Positions 8,881 through 17,893 of a stretch of 44,771 nucleotides of DNA are shown here, piece after piece (within the stretch, counting starts at the first letter, position 1; each line of letters opens with the position of its first letter). The notes beneath the pieces are model-generated. The model was not told the DNA's origin, made no database searches, and saw nothing but the letters and a program-made list of their open reading frames with translations. The stretch comes from Phycisphaerae bacterium (GTDB lineage Bacteria > Planctomycetota > Phycisphaerae > Phycisphaerales > SM1A02): contig PAAJ01000003.1 in assembly GCA_002702575.1 (NCBI GenBank), positions 1 to 44,771 of the forward strand, in the 5' to 3' direction. The translations under genes were made by a program, and so were the position numbers.

Positions 8881-9615
8881 ATGCCAGCCAAGTGCGGCCT
8901 TTTTATTGTCTTGTTCGTGTTGATGTCATCCGCTCAGTCGTGCCAGCAAAGCAGGCAGGCGATTCCGGATCTTCTTGCGCCTGAGACGAGTGGTATCGAC
9001 TACATGGGGACGTGGTCGATCAATGACACCGAGAATCAACTCTTCAACATCATTGTTCGTCCTGACCGCACTGTTGTCAGCAACTGGTCGAAAGGAACTC
9101 GTGGTGCATGGGGTGAACGCGGTACCTGGAAAAGATCGGGTTCGCGGATCATCATCAAATATGGCGATGGATGGACAGATGTCCTGATGCCATCTCGCTA
9201 TGGAGTCGATGGCGTCGCGCGTCAGTCATTCCGTCCGGGAACCAGCACCGAGGATGCGCCCACGAGCATGGGGTCCGCAGTTCGCGTCGAAGGCAGGCAG
9301 TCTCGTTTCTGCGGTGTCTTCGAAATCGGTCAGGATGGTGACTTCGTCTCTCTGCTCTCCAGTGGTCTGGCGTATCGGTCTGATGGCACTGAAGTCGGAG
9401 GTCTGAACAGCGGAAGAGATGTCCTGGCCGGTACTTGGTCACTGACTCCTTCGGGTGTGACGTTGTCCTGGGCCGATGGTCAGCAGGAACAGATTGAATG
9501 GCAGCGTGGCGTCTATGTGCTTCAGCCAGGCAGTACGGACATGGCCAAGATTCCGGATGCCGCCAGAATGCTCAAGCCGGTGGATGGACTTGCCTTCGGC
9601 GGGAGCATTCGTTGA
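8881..9615 (+). CDS. Probable lipoprotein of unknown function
   Basis: This 244-residue protein has a short hydrophobic leader, LFIVLFVLMSSAQSC, whose Cys21 could be lipidated. The rest is rich in beta strands with two similar blocks: GTWSINDTENQLFNIIV...GTWKRSGSRIIIKYGDGW and, later, AGTWSLTPSGVTLSWADG. This G-T-W...strand pattern is the kind seen in lipocalin-like domains that score departure from a template, but I cannot assign a family. AAGGAG six bases before the ATG at 8881 fixes the start; an upstream in-frame start would include promoter DNA. It lies 15 bases before xylA and may head that operon. Confidence 0.7.
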   Translation: MPAKCGLFIVLFVLMSSAQSCQQSRQAIPDLLAPETSGIDYMGTWSINDTENQLFNIIVRPDRTVVSNWSKGTRGAWGERGTWKRSGSRIIIKYGDGWTDVLMPSRYGVDGVARQSFRPGTSTEDAPTSMGSAVRVEGRQSRFCGVFEIGQDGDFVSLLSSGLAYRSDGTEVGGLNSGRDVLAGTWSLTPSGVTLSWADGQQEQIEWQRGVYVLQPGSTDMAKIPDAARMLKPVDGLAFGGSIR

Positions 9616-9630
9616 TCGGGGTGATTTGAG

Positions 9631-10944
9631 ATGAGCGAGTACTTTCCAGATGTCCCGTCCATTGCGTACGCCGGAGCAGACTCTCGCGATCCACTGACCT
9701 TCCGTCACTATGATCCAGATGCGATCATCGAAGGTCAGACGATGCGATCTCATCTTCGGTTTGCTGCGGCTTTCTGGCACACGATGCGAAATGATCTGTC
9801 CGACCCGTTCGGATCGGGGACCGCCATCATGCCATGGGACGATGGCTCTCAATCCCTTGAAAACGCGGAGAGGCGGATCGAAGCGTTCTTCGAGTTTCTG
9901 GACAAGATCGATATTGATTTCTACTGCTTCCATGACCGTGATGTGGCCCCGGAAGGTTCAACGGTTTCGGAATCCCGTGCGAATCTGGAGCACATGGCAT
10001 CGGTTCTGGAAAGACATCAGGCGTCTTCGGGCAGGAAACTGCTCTGGGGAACCGCCTGCCTCTTCAGCCATCCTCGATATGTCCATGGTGCTGGAACCTC
10101 CTGTTCAGTGGACGTGTTTGCGCACGCTGCGGCGCAGGTTCGTTCCGCCATCGACGTGACCCATCGACTGGGTGGTGGCGGATACGTCTTCTGGGGAGGG
10201 CGAGAGGGGTACAGCTCCCTCATCAATACGGACATGGCCAGGGAGCGACAGCAGCTTGCTCGCTTGCTCGAGATGGCCGTCGAGTACAAGCATCAAATCG
10301 GTTTCAAGGGCACGTTCTACATCGAACCCAAGCCGATGGAGCCGACGACTCACCAGTACGACTTCGATGTCGCGGCCTGTCTCGATTTCCTGAGGGAATT
10401 CGGGCTGCTTGATGAGTTCATGCTGAACATCGAAACGAATCACGCCACGTTGGCATCGCATTCAATGGATCACGAGCTGTCTGCTGCCGCAGCAGCGGGT
10501 GTCCTTGGTTCGATTGACGCCAATATGGGCCATGAACATCTCGGCTGGGATACGGATCATTTTCCGACGGACATCTATCTGACTGCCAGAATCATGCGCA
10601 TCGTTCTTGCGATGGGCGGGATCGGTGATGGGGGATTGAACTTCGATGCAAAGCGTCGTCGTGGCTCCTTCGAGCCGGTCGATCTTTTCCATGCCCATAT
10701 TGCCGGCATGGATGCATTCGCCCGGGGCTTGAAAATCGCCGCCGCCATCAGAGCGGATCGACGGTTGGATGAAGCCATCCAGGCGAGATACGCCAGCTGG
10801 GATGACGGCCTTGGTCAGGACATCATGAACGGCTCCTGCACACTCGAGAGGCTCGAAGCCCATGCTGCTTCAATTGGAGAGCCCAGCATGACCTCCGGTC
10901 GAGAGGAAATGCTGGATGCCATCTTCAACGACTTCATTCGCTGA
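9631..10944 (+). CDS. xylA: Xylose isomerase (class II)
   Basis: This 437-residue cytoplasmic enzyme interconverts D-xylose and D-xylulose and often also glucose and fructose. The catalytic pair is visible as His101 and Asp104 in FYCFHDRDVAPEG. Metal ligands are in FYIEPKPMEPTTHQ, LNIETNHAT and DANMGHEHLGWDTD, and the WGGREGY motif is complete. The length and N-terminus (IAYAGADSRDPLTFRHY) match class II enzymes. No xylulokinase is in the window. The gene follows a lipoprotein gene by 15 bases and overlaps the following PLP enzyme by 29 bases if that gene begins at its first ATG. The cellulose-directed enzymes nearby fit a plant-polymer lifestyle. Confidence 0.97.
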   Translation: MSEYFPDVPSIAYAGADSRDPLTFRHYDPDAIIEGQTMRSHLRFAAAFWHTMRNDLSDPFGSGTAIMPWDDGSQSLENAERRIEAFFEFLDKIDIDFYCFHDRDVAPEGSTVSESRANLEHMASVLERHQASSGRKLLWGTACLFSHPRYVHGAGTSCSVDVFAHAAAQVRSAIDVTHRLGGGGYVFWGGREGYSSLINTDMARERQQLARLLEMAVEYKHQIGFKGTFYIEPKPMEPTTHQYDFDVAACLDFLREFGLLDEFMLNIETNHATLASHSMDHELSAAAAAGVLGSIDANMGHEHLGWDTDHFPTDIYLTARIMRIVLAMGGIGDGGLNFDAKRRRGSFEPVDLFHAHIAGMDAFARGLKIAAAIRADRRLDEAIQARYASWDDGLGQDIMNGSCTLERLEAHAASIGEPSMTSGREEMLDAIFNDFIR

Positions 10945-11905
10945 ACAGCTGTCGGGAGTGCATGTGAATCCACTTGAACGTCGTGTCCCACTTGGCATGT
11001 GGCCATCCCCAGTCCAATCACTGCCGGATCTCCGCGAGGGGCTCTGGGTGAAGGATGATGGTGTGTGTCATGAGGTCTATGGCGGCAACAAGGTTCGCAA
11101 GCTGGAGTACCTGCTCGCCGGGGCTGAAAAGAGGATCGTCACCTTTGGTGCCATGGGGTCTCATCACGCTCTGGCAACGGCCGTGCATGCAACCGCTCGT
11201 GGCCATCAAGTCGTGGTCGTGAATCATCCAAGGCATCACACATCACATGCCGAAGCTGTTTTGCGTGCCACATTGAAACTGGCGGAGGTCCATCGATTTG
11301 ATTCCCATGAGGATGCGCTCATCGCGCTTCAGGAACTCGGAGAGGGTGCCACGGTGATTCCAGCCGGTGGATCAACTCCGATTGGGGCTCTGGGATTTGT
11401 TCGCGCAAGTCTGGAGCTCGCGGATCAGATCTCTGCCGGTCTGCTTCCGGTTCCTCGCAGGATCTTCGTCGCAGCCGGTTCCGCAGGCACCTTGGCGGGT
11501 CTCGCGGTCGGATTGAAACTGGCGGGCCTCGAGACCCGTGTCATCGGTGTCAGAGTCGTTCCAGAGGCATGGATGAGCAGAGATTTCATCCAGTCATTGT
11601 GTGATCACACCGCTGCGCTTCTCGGGATGACCTCGGGCCAGTGGACAATCGAAGATCGATGGCTCGGGGCCGGTTACTCCGCCACGACACCGGAGGCAGA
11701 GGATGCTTTGGCAAGGGCAGGATCCTGCGGACTGCATCTGGAAACCTGTTACACCGCCAAGGCGCTTGCTGCTGCCATGGCAGCCGATGGTCCGGGGCCC
11801 GACCTCTTCTGGCAGACGCACAATCAGGCCGTTCTGGACCCACTTTTGGAGTCGGCTCCGCTTGCAAATCCAGCTCAATGGCCCTGGCAGGCCCTTGAAT
11901 CATGA
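10916..11905 (+). CDS. PLP-dependent enzyme, D-cysteine desulfhydrase / ACC deaminase family
   Basis: This 329-residue fold-type II PLP enzyme breaks down a small amino acid to a keto acid and ammonia. The PLP lysine is Lys59 in YGGNKVRKLEYLL, the family signature, followed by TFGAMGSHHALATA where related enzymes have GGxxSNH. The glycine-rich phosphate-binding loop is FVAAGSAGTLAGLAVG. His-His in place of Asn-His in the active-site loop is a departure worth noting, so the substrate (D-cysteine, ACC or other) is uncertain. The first ATG lies inside the end of xylA (29-base overlap); GTG codons at 10958 and 10964 (the latter with CGGGA upstream) are plausible alternative starts. Confidence 0.85.
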   Translation: MPSSTTSFAEQLSGVHVNPLERRVPLGMWPSPVQSLPDLREGLWVKDDGVCHEVYGGNKVRKLEYLLAGAEKRIVTFGAMGSHHALATAVHATARGHQVVVVNHPRHHTSHAEAVLRATLKLAEVHRFDSHEDALIALQELGEGATVIPAGGSTPIGALGFVRASLELADQISAGLLPVPRRIFVAAGSAGTLAGLAVGLKLAGLETRVIGVRVVPEAWMSRDFIQSLCDHTAALLGMTSGQWTIEDRWLGAGYSATTPEAEDALARAGSCGLHLETCYTAKALAAAMAADGPGPDLFWQTHNQAVLDPLLESAPLANPAQWPWQALES

Positions 11906-11944
11906 CCACTTGACCGAAACGCTCCCGGCATGGTCATAGAACCA

Positions 11945-11973
11945 TTGGAGTCAGACCGTCATGCGTCTATAGT
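11945..11973 (+). promoter_or_regulatory. Candidate sigma-70-like promoter of the first tagged subtilase
   Basis: TTGGAG at 11945-11950 and TATAGT at 11968-11973 are separated by 17 bases, and the ATG lies about 50 bases downstream. The -10 matches the consensus at five of six positions but the -35 only at three. The octamer TCTATAGT is also present upstream of the second tagged subtilase at 22025-22032. Confidence 0.4.
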
Positions 11974-12021
11974 AATTGGACTCGAATCAAACAAGACATG
12001 GCCCTCAGAGGAGCAGCTTTC

Positions 12022-13758
12022 ATGGCTTTCCATCATTTCAGTCTCATCGTTCCGCTTGCGGTTTCTGCCATCGCTCAAGCCGATGTTCAGTCCAGCTGGA
12101 CGGTGACTCAGACCGACTTCACTCGATTCGTTGATGGGATTGAAATGCCTCTTGGCATGGATACGTCACGGATGGCCTGCTTTCAGGATGGCGTCGTCTC
12201 GCCTGCCGTCGCCCGACGGGCACTTGAGGATCATGGTCTGGACCTCGACACGCTGGTTCCCAGCAGTTCAGAAGGCTGGATGTATGTGGATGCCCTGAAT
12301 CCGAATCGAACGGTCAAGGAAGTTGTGGATTCGGTCGCATCACTGTCCGCATCGCCAGATGTCGATTTTGTTTCTCCGATCTTTCTGGCCGGATCAAAAT
12401 CTCTTCCTTGGATCGTGACTCGCGACATCATCCTCTCTTTCGAGAACACCCTGGATGAGCAGTCGAGAGATCAGCTTCTGAAGACCATTCCAGGATCCAT
12501 CATCGAATCGGATCTGGCAGGAATGACCGGCGTAGTCCTGATCGAGACGGATCTCTCCAACGCCTTTGAGGTTCTTGATCTCGTCAATGCACTTGATCAG
12601 ATGCCCGGTGTGAAGTTTGCGCAGACCGATGCCCTGTGGTGGACGCTTCCATTGGGTGGAGTTCCCAACGATCCACTGTGGCCACAGCTCTGGGGACTTG
12701 AACAGTCCAATGACATGGATATGGATGCGCTCGGCGCCTGGGACATCACATCTGGTGACCCCAATGTTCTGGTTGCCATCTTCGACGACGGGCTTGATCA
12801 GGATCATCCCGATGTCAATCAGATCCCAGGTTTCAATTTCACCGGAAACGGGTCCACTGGAGATCATGTCACCGAATGTGATGCTCATGGAACCTGTGTT
12901 GCCAGCTGTGTATCAGCTGTTGTGAACAACGGTACGGGAGCAGTCGGCATTGCTCCGACGAGTCGTTCAATCGGTATGAAGATCTTCAATTCGGTCAGCT
13001 TCTTCGGTTTCTGCCTCGGCTTCCTCGAGTCCCAGGATTCCTGGACGGTCAATGGAATCAATCAGGCGGCTGATAGCGGGGCTCAAGTGACCAACTCCAG
13101 TTGGGGTGGTGGGGGAGCCAGCTCGGTCATCAATGCGGCCTTCTCAAGTACCCGTGCAGCTGGCGTTCTCCATGTCGGTGCTGCCGGCAATGACGGCTCG
13201 ACCACCATCAGCTGGCCTGCCAGTTCGACCAGTCTGATCGCGGTTGCAGCACTTGCGTCCAGTGGCAACAGGGCATCATTCAGCACGCATGGTCAGGGCC
13301 TGTTCTGCTCAGCTCCCGGTGAAGGCATCTGGTGTGCAGATGCAGTCGGTAGTCCTGGTTTCGGAACAGGCGACACCGTCCAGATTGACGGGACATCCTT
13401 CGCAGCACCCTATGTCGCCGGCGTTGCTGCTCTTGTGCTGTCGGTGGATCCCTCGCTGACACCCGATGAGATCGAAGATGTACTCGCAACCACCTGCATG
13501 GATCGTGGTGCCAGTGGCTATGACACCGAGTACGGCTGGGGATTCGTCAATGCCCAGGCAGCCGTTGAATCACTCGATGTCGAAACACCATGTGCTGGAG
13601 ACACCAACGGCGATGCAGTCGTCGATGTGACCGATGTCCTGAATGTGATCTCGGACTATGGTCCCTGCAATTCCTGCCCGACCGATTTCGACGGTGACAA
13701 CCTGGTGGGGGTCAATGACATCCTGATCCTTCTGGATGCATTCGGTCCGTGCCCATAG
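12022..13758 (+). CDS. Secreted S8 subtilisin-like protease with dockerin-like C-terminus
   Basis: This 578-residue exported serine protease has a signal peptide (about 1-20, LAVSAIAQA) and a propeptide region up to about residue 210. The catalytic domain contains Asp255 (VAIFDDGLD), His289 (DAHGTCVAS), the oxyanion Asn390 (AAGNDGS) and Ser459 (DGTSFAAPYVAG), so the triad is complete. The tail (524-577) has two calcium-binding dockerin-like repeats with flanking cysteines (CAGDTNGD...GPCNSCPTDFDGD...FGPCP). The start is set by AGAGGAG 8 bases before the ATG at 12022; an ATG at 11998 has no ribosome site. The gene appears to be a single unit with its own promoter-like box. The tail is shared with the LPMO, the GH9 enzyme and the second subtilase. 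Confidence 0.93.
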   Translation: MAFHHFSLIVPLAVSAIAQADVQSSWTVTQTDFTRFVDGIEMPLGMDTSRMACFQDGVVSPAVARRALEDHGLDLDTLVPSSSEGWMYVDALNPNRTVKEVVDSVASLSASPDVDFVSPIFLAGSKSLPWIVTRDIILSFENTLDEQSRDQLLKTIPGSIIESDLAGMTGVVLIETDLSNAFEVLDLVNALDQMPGVKFAQTDALWWTLPLGGVPNDPLWPQLWGLEQSNDMDMDALGAWDITSGDPNVLVAIFDDGLDQDHPDVNQIPGFNFTGNGSTGDHVTECDAHGTCVASCVSAVVNNGTGAVGIAPTSRSIGMKIFNSVSFFGFCLGFLESQDSWTVNGINQAADSGAQVTNSSWGGGGASSVINAAFSSTRAAGVLHVGAAGNDGSTTISWPASSTSLIAVAALASSGNRASFSTHGQGLFCSAPGEGIWCADAVGSPGFGTGDTVQIDGTSFAAPYVAGVAALVLSVDPSLTPDEIEDVLATTCMDRGASGYDTEYGWGFVNAQAAVESLDVETPCAGDTNGDAVVDVTDVLNVISDYGPCNSCPTDFDGDNLVGVNDILILLDAFGPCP

Positions 13759-13800
13759 CGGCCAACGACATCACCTTTGAGATCATTCGACACAATCAAG

Positions 13801-13838
13801 CCCTCTGGTGGATCATCGTATCTGCCAGAGGGTCGTTT
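13801..13838 (+). terminator. Probable hairpin terminator after the first subtilase
   Basis: CCCTCTGG at 13801-13808 pairs with CCAGAGGG at 13825-13832. Inner bases can extend the stem to about 13 pairs, two of them G-U, around a CATCGT loop. The following TCGTTT is a short, imperfect T-tract, so efficiency is uncertain. It lies 42 bases after the subtilase stop codon. Confidence 0.55.
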
Positions 13839-13857
13839 ACGGTGCTAAAGTGCTCTC

Positions 13858-16791
13858 ATGCAACTGCCGGTTCTTGACGGCCAAGAAGACACATTCGGGC
13901 AAGTCCGGGATCAGCTGTCCTCGGCTCTTGACGGTGAAGTGCGGTTTGGACGTCATGACCGCCTTCTCTACGCTACGGATGCCAGTGTCTACCAGGTCAC
14001 GCCCATCGGCGTGGTGATCCCGGCTCATGCCGAGGATATCCGCAGGACGGTTGATATCTGTCGATCGCATGGCGTGCCCGTCCTGCCTCGTGGCGCAGGG
14101 ACGTCCTTGTCCGGGCAGACTGTCAACCGGGCGGTCGTGATCGATTGTTCGGCATGCATGAACAAGCTCCTTTCAGTGGATCCCGAGTCCCGGACGGCAC
14201 GTGTTCAGCCAGGACTGGTACTCGATGCATTGCGACAGGGTGCTCAGCATCATGGCCTGACATTCGGACCCGAAGTTTCAACATCCACACATGCCACTCT
14301 GGGGGGCATGATCGCAAACTGCTCGGCAGGACTTCATTCACTTGTCTACGGAATGACGGATGAACATGTCCGATCCGTCGATGTCATGCTGCCGGATGGG
14401 CGATCCCTTCGATTTGAGAAAGGGGCTTCAGAACGCAGCCCTGAAATCGCCGCACTGACGAAATCGGTCGTGGAGGTCCTGCGGGAATTTGAGCAGGACA
14501 TCGATTCAGTGTTCCCGAAGGTTCGAAGGAATGTCGGTGGATACAAGCTGGATGATCTGCTTGCCCAGCTCCGAGCATCATCACCCGGTACCTTTGATGA
14601 GATCAATCTTGCCAATCTGATCTGCGGATCAGAGGGCAGTTTGGGGTTCGTAACGGAGGCCGAAGTCGATCTCGTGCCGCGTCCCCGTCATACGGGCCTT
14701 GCGATTGTCGGTTTTCCAGATGTCGGTTCCTCGCTCGAAGCATTGGTTTCCATACTCGACACCAAGCCATCTGCGGTCGAACTGCTGGACCGTTCGGTCA
14801 TTCAGGCAGCGGCCTCCCATGTTCACTACGGCCGATTCGTCGATCTCCTTCCGCTCGTCGACGGGCAGTCTCCAGGCGCCGTGCTGTATGTGGATTATTT
14901 CAATGAGGACTCTGAAGGCTTGCGGTCAAGCATGGCTCGACTTCATGAGGCCGTTCCGAACGCCTCCACGGCCACGTTCGAATCCGAAGCGGAGCAGTCA
15001 TCGCTGTGGGCTTTGAGAAAAGTCGGTCTTGGTCTGATCTCGGGAACCAAGGGCGATCGCAGACCGACGGCCTTCGTGGAAGACCTTGCGGTTCCTCCCG
15101 AGCAGCTCTGTGATTTTCAACGTGAATTCTCGGCGATGTTGTCTGGTCATGGACTGGATGTTACGTACTACGCACATGCGAGTGTGGGCTTGCTCCACAT
15201 GCGGCCTTGTCTCGATCTGGCACTGGACCATGACAAAACACTGATGAGGCGGATTGCCCGTGAAGCGGTCCAGCTCGTGCGGACATATGGAGGCACGGTC
15301 AGTGGAGAGCATGGGGATGGTCGTCTGCGTTCTGAAATGGTTCAGGATTTCTACGGCCCGCGATTAGTGGAGGCTTTTCGCCGTATCAAATCGATCTTCG
15401 ATCCGGATGACATGTTCAATCCCGGGCTCGTGACTGGACAGCCGGGGATGCTCGATCATCTGCGAATGGCACCGGATGGCAGACTGCTTGATATTCCCGA
15501 GGTTGATACGTACTTCCAGTGGGACGACGACTTTGCCGGTGCAGTCGAACAATGCAATGGCAACGGGCTCTGTCGTCGCATGGAAGGTGGTGCGATGTGT
15601 CCGTCCTATCGGGCCACCTTGGATGAACGACACTCGACCCGTGGTCGGGGGAATGCCTTGAGGCTTGCGATGACCGGTCAGCTGACCATGTCCGGCCCGG
15701 ATTGGGATGACAGCGAAACACTTGAAACACTGGATCTCTGTCTGGGCTGCAAGGCCTGTCGTTACGAATGTCCAAGTTCCGTTGACATGGCCCGACTCAA
15801 GGCCGAGTACGAAGGCCAGCGGTTCCGGCTGGCAGGGCGTGTTCCATGGCGGGTCCGTCAGCTTGGACGAACTCGTCAGTTGCAGACGTTGGGATCGATG
15901 TTCTATCCAGTTTCGAATTGGTTGATCGGAATGCCGGGCATTCGTCATGTGATCCAGAAACTGCTGGGTCTGTCAACCAGTCGATCGCTTCCACGTTTCG
16001 ATCGATCGCTGCACAAGTGGTATCGGTCCAGGGCTCAGCAGGGACAGCCTGATGATGCGCCTGTCGTGATCCTCTTCGGGGACTGTTTTACCGTTCATGG
16101 CGAATCAAAACTGGGTCGAGCCGGCGTCCATCTTCTGGAAGCCTTCGGCTATCGGGTCGTCCTGCAGGACACGGGTTGTTGCGGAAGAACGCTCCTGAGC
16201 ATGGGCATGCTGGAAGAGGCTGCTTCCACGATTTCGAAAACGGCATCCCGGCTGTGTTCACTGGTGGATGAGGCGGGTGCTGTCGCGGTGCTGGGCCTTG
16301 AGCCGAGTTGCGTGACTGCGATTCAGCAGGAATGGATCGAACTCAAGGGTATTGGAGAAGGTGATCGGCTTCGCAGACTGGCAAGCATTTCAGACACGGT
16401 GGAACGTTTCATCGCGTTGAACTGGAACGATCATCCTCGAAGGCCTGACTTCATCAAATCCGAGCAGCTTGTTCTGGGGCACCAGCATTGCCATCAGAAA
16501 CACGAGTCGGATGCCCTGGAGGCTTTTCTTCGTTGTTGTGGCGCAACGAATCCAAGTGTGCTTGACAGTGGCTGCTGTGGAATGGCCGGTTCTTTCGGAT
16601 ACAAGCAGTCGAACTACGAGCTCTCAGTCAAGATTGCCCGTCAATCGCTCCAGTCCCTTTCGGATCTCGATTCCAAGGCGGTGCTTGTCGCGCCCGGTAC
16701 CAGTTGCAGACATCAGGTCCATGATGTCTTTTCCAGGCGTGCCATCCACCCAGTGATCTGGGCGAACGACGCACTTCGATCCGAAGAGTGA
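13858..16791 (+). CDS. YdiJ-like FAD-linked oxidase with C-terminal Fe-S/CCG domains
   Basis: This 977-residue enzyme fuses an FAD-linked 2-hydroxyacid dehydrogenase (GlcD/D-lactate type) to an electron-carrying Fe-S module. The FAD-binding loop is PRGAGTSLSGQ (77-87) and the active-site motif is GEHGDGR (483-489). Cysteine motifs follow at CNGNGLCRRMEGGAMCP (from 566) and CLGCKACRYECP (from 628). Two CCG domains follow: DTGCCGRT (from 771) and DSGCCGMAGSF (from 903). The layout and length match YdiJ-type proteins, of which E. coli YdiJ acts on D-2-hydroxyglutarate. The substrate here could be that, D-lactate or glycolate. It probably passes electrons to the respiratory chain. No clear ribosome site precedes the ATG, and it stands alone between a terminator-like hairpin and a convergent gene. 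Confidence 0.9.
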   Translation: MQLPVLDGQEDTFGQVRDQLSSALDGEVRFGRHDRLLYATDASVYQVTPIGVVIPAHAEDIRRTVDICRSHGVPVLPRGAGTSLSGQTVNRAVVIDCSACMNKLLSVDPESRTARVQPGLVLDALRQGAQHHGLTFGPEVSTSTHATLGGMIANCSAGLHSLVYGMTDEHVRSVDVMLPDGRSLRFEKGASERSPEIAALTKSVVEVLREFEQDIDSVFPKVRRNVGGYKLDDLLAQLRASSPGTFDEINLANLICGSEGSLGFVTEAEVDLVPRPRHTGLAIVGFPDVGSSLEALVSILDTKPSAVELLDRSVIQAAASHVHYGRFVDLLPLVDGQSPGAVLYVDYFNEDSEGLRSSMARLHEAVPNASTATFESEAEQSSLWALRKVGLGLISGTKGDRRPTAFVEDLAVPPEQLCDFQREFSAMLSGHGLDVTYYAHASVGLLHMRPCLDLALDHDKTLMRRIAREAVQLVRTYGGTVSGEHGDGRLRSEMVQDFYGPRLVEAFRRIKSIFDPDDMFNPGLVTGQPGMLDHLRMAPDGRLLDIPEVDTYFQWDDDFAGAVEQCNGNGLCRRMEGGAMCPSYRATLDERHSTRGRGNALRLAMTGQLTMSGPDWDDSETLETLDLCLGCKACRYECPSSVDMARLKAEYEGQRFRLAGRVPWRVRQLGRTRQLQTLGSMFYPVSNWLIGMPGIRHVIQKLLGLSTSRSLPRFDRSLHKWYRSRAQQGQPDDAPVVILFGDCFTVHGESKLGRAGVHLLEAFGYRVVLQDTGCCGRTLLSMGMLEEAASTISKTASRLCSLVDEAGAVAVLGLEPSCVTAIQQEWIELKGIGEGDRLRRLASISDTVERFIALNWNDHPRRPDFIKSEQLVLGHQHCHQKHESDALEAFLRCCGATNPSVLDSGCCGMAGSFGYKQSNYELSVKIARQSLQSLSDLDSKAVLVAPGTSCRHQVHDVFSRRAIHPVIWANDALRSEE

Positions 16792-16795
16792 TTGC

Positions 16796-17188
16796 TCAGC
16801 AGGCGCGGGCATCATCGAGATGAGTCGGCATCACAGGTCGATCTTCAAGCTTCGAGGAGACCGGTCCGAGTCGATCGAATCGCTTCAGCCAGATGCGTGG
16901 GATCTTCGTGATCGATCCCATTTCCTCCGGCCCCTTGGTATCGGTGATCGCGACCTGTTCAGCATCTTCGTAGACAAGAAGTCCGACGGTATGCATGATC
17001 GGGAGGGGTCTTCGTGCATAGTCAAGCATGTCCTCGGGATCCTGCCAGCCTGAACCGCCATCGGATTCCGCATCGATCCAGTACACGGAAACCATTTCCC
17101 ACTGAGTATCCGTGAACCCTTCAAGTTGAAAGCCTTCGCGTTGATGTCCGTTTCGAATTTCAGCTGTTGTTCGTTTGGGTTCTGGCAT
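16796..17188 (-). CDS. Small conserved-looking protein of unknown function
   Basis: This 130-residue acidic soluble protein has no signal peptide or membrane segment. The central part has alternating strand-like stretches: EMVSVYWIDAESDGGSGW, then MHTVGLLVYEDAEQVAIT, then ITKIPRIWLKRFDRLG. This V-x-W-x-D...W...VGxLVxED...IPxxW order resembles short hypothetical proteins often found in phages and bacterial chromosomes, but that is recollection of style, not a family assignment. GGAGG seven bases before the ATG is a strong start signal. It converges on the YdiJ-like gene with only 4 bases between stops. Nothing else nearby looks phage-derived. Confidence 0.72.
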   Translation of the reverse strand: MPEPKRTTAEIRNGHQREGFQLEGFTDTQWEMVSVYWIDAESDGGSGWQDPEDMLDYARRPLPIMHTVGLLVYEDAEQVAITDTKGPEEMGSITKIPRIWLKRFDRLGPVSSKLEDRPVMPTHLDDARAC

Positions 17189-17328
17189 GACTGGACCTCC
17201 GTATGATCGCGCACCGGACTGACCAGTGGTGGGTACGCAGGGATCGCGTTCACGCCGGGACTGATCTTCTCCGGGTTGGCAGTAGTTGGCTGATGCAACA
17301 GAACTGAGGCATCAACGACGTCTGATTC

Positions 17329-17342
17329 ATCTATCGATAGAT
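17329..17342. promoter_or_regulatory. 14-base perfect palindrome in a gene-poor gap
   Basis: ATCTATCGATAGAT is a perfect inverted repeat in the 232-base gap (17189-17420) between the small unknown gene and the 3' end of the SMR exporter gene. It could be a protein-binding site, but nothing ties it to a promoter. I see no gene or RNA in the rest of the gap. Confidence 0.25.
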
Positions 17343-17420
17343 ACGCATGAGGACCCCAGTTGGGTTCGGTGATTCGACTCGATCAGATGCCGGCCAGCAG
17401 GAATGACCAGCATGTTCCGA

Positions 17421-17876
17421 TCAGAGTGCCTCTTGCGTGGCCTGAGAGGGCCTGGGGGGGTCTGCGGCTTTGGCAGCCACGGGTGGTGCTGAGGCCTCGA
17501 GTTCCGGCTGGTCGATTTGGTCCTCGAGTGGATCATGCTTGGAGCTGTCCTTGGAGAGATTGGCCAGCACGACTCCCATGATGATCAGGGCGATTCCCGA
17601 GACCTTCATGAAACTCATGTGTTCCCCCCAGATCTGCCAGCTGAAGGTCGCGATCGCAGCTGTTCCAACGCCGCCCCAGATGGCGTACATCAGGCCGAGC
17701 GGTAGGGTCCGGACGGCCTGGATCATGGCTGCAAAGCAGAGCAGATAGAAGATGACCATCAGAATCGCTGGCAGAAGCTTGTAGCTGTCTCCGGTTTGCG
17801 TTGGAACCGAGAACTTGAGGCTCAGTGCAGCTGCAACTTCAAAGATGATTGCGATCCCCAGAAAAACCCAGCCCAT
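17421..17876 (-). CDS. Small multidrug resistance (SMR) family transporter with extended tail
   Basis: This 151-residue inner-membrane protein has four hydrophobic segments. The first carries the membrane-embedded Glu of the family (GIAIIFEVAAALSLKFS), and the GLMYAIWGGVGTAA motif of SMR proteins follows. SMR dimers export toxic cations (quaternary ammonium, guanidinium) or polyamines; the LSLKFS/YAIW pattern is closer to the EmrE/Qac type than to SugE, but this is not decisive. After the usual end near residue 108, a polar Pro/Ala/Glu-rich tail of about 40 residues (SKDSSKHDPLEDQIDQ onward) is added, which is unusual. AGAGG lies about 11 bases upstream. The gene lies 92 bases downstream of the Spy-like gene on the same strand, with a perfect hairpin between them. 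Confidence 0.88.
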   Translation of the reverse strand: MGWVFLGIAIIFEVAAALSLKFSVPTQTGDSYKLLPAILMVIFYLLCFAAMIQAVRTLPLGLMYAIWGGVGTAAIATFSWQIWGEHMSFMKVSGIALIIMGVVLANLSKDSSKHDPLEDQIDQPELEASAPPVAAKAADPPRPSQATQEAL

Positions 17877-17893
17877 GGATTCTGATCCTCTCC

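Noticed and set aside
16885-17298. 137-codon frame overlapping the small unknown gene
   Set aside because: The overlapping 130-residue frame has a strong ribosome site and a protein-like hydrophobic pattern; this one is Ser/Arg/Pro-rich and lacks both.
16796-17420. Prophage remnant
   Set aside because: The 130-residue protein resembles phage hypotheticals only in general style; no integrase, structural gene or attachment repeat is near.
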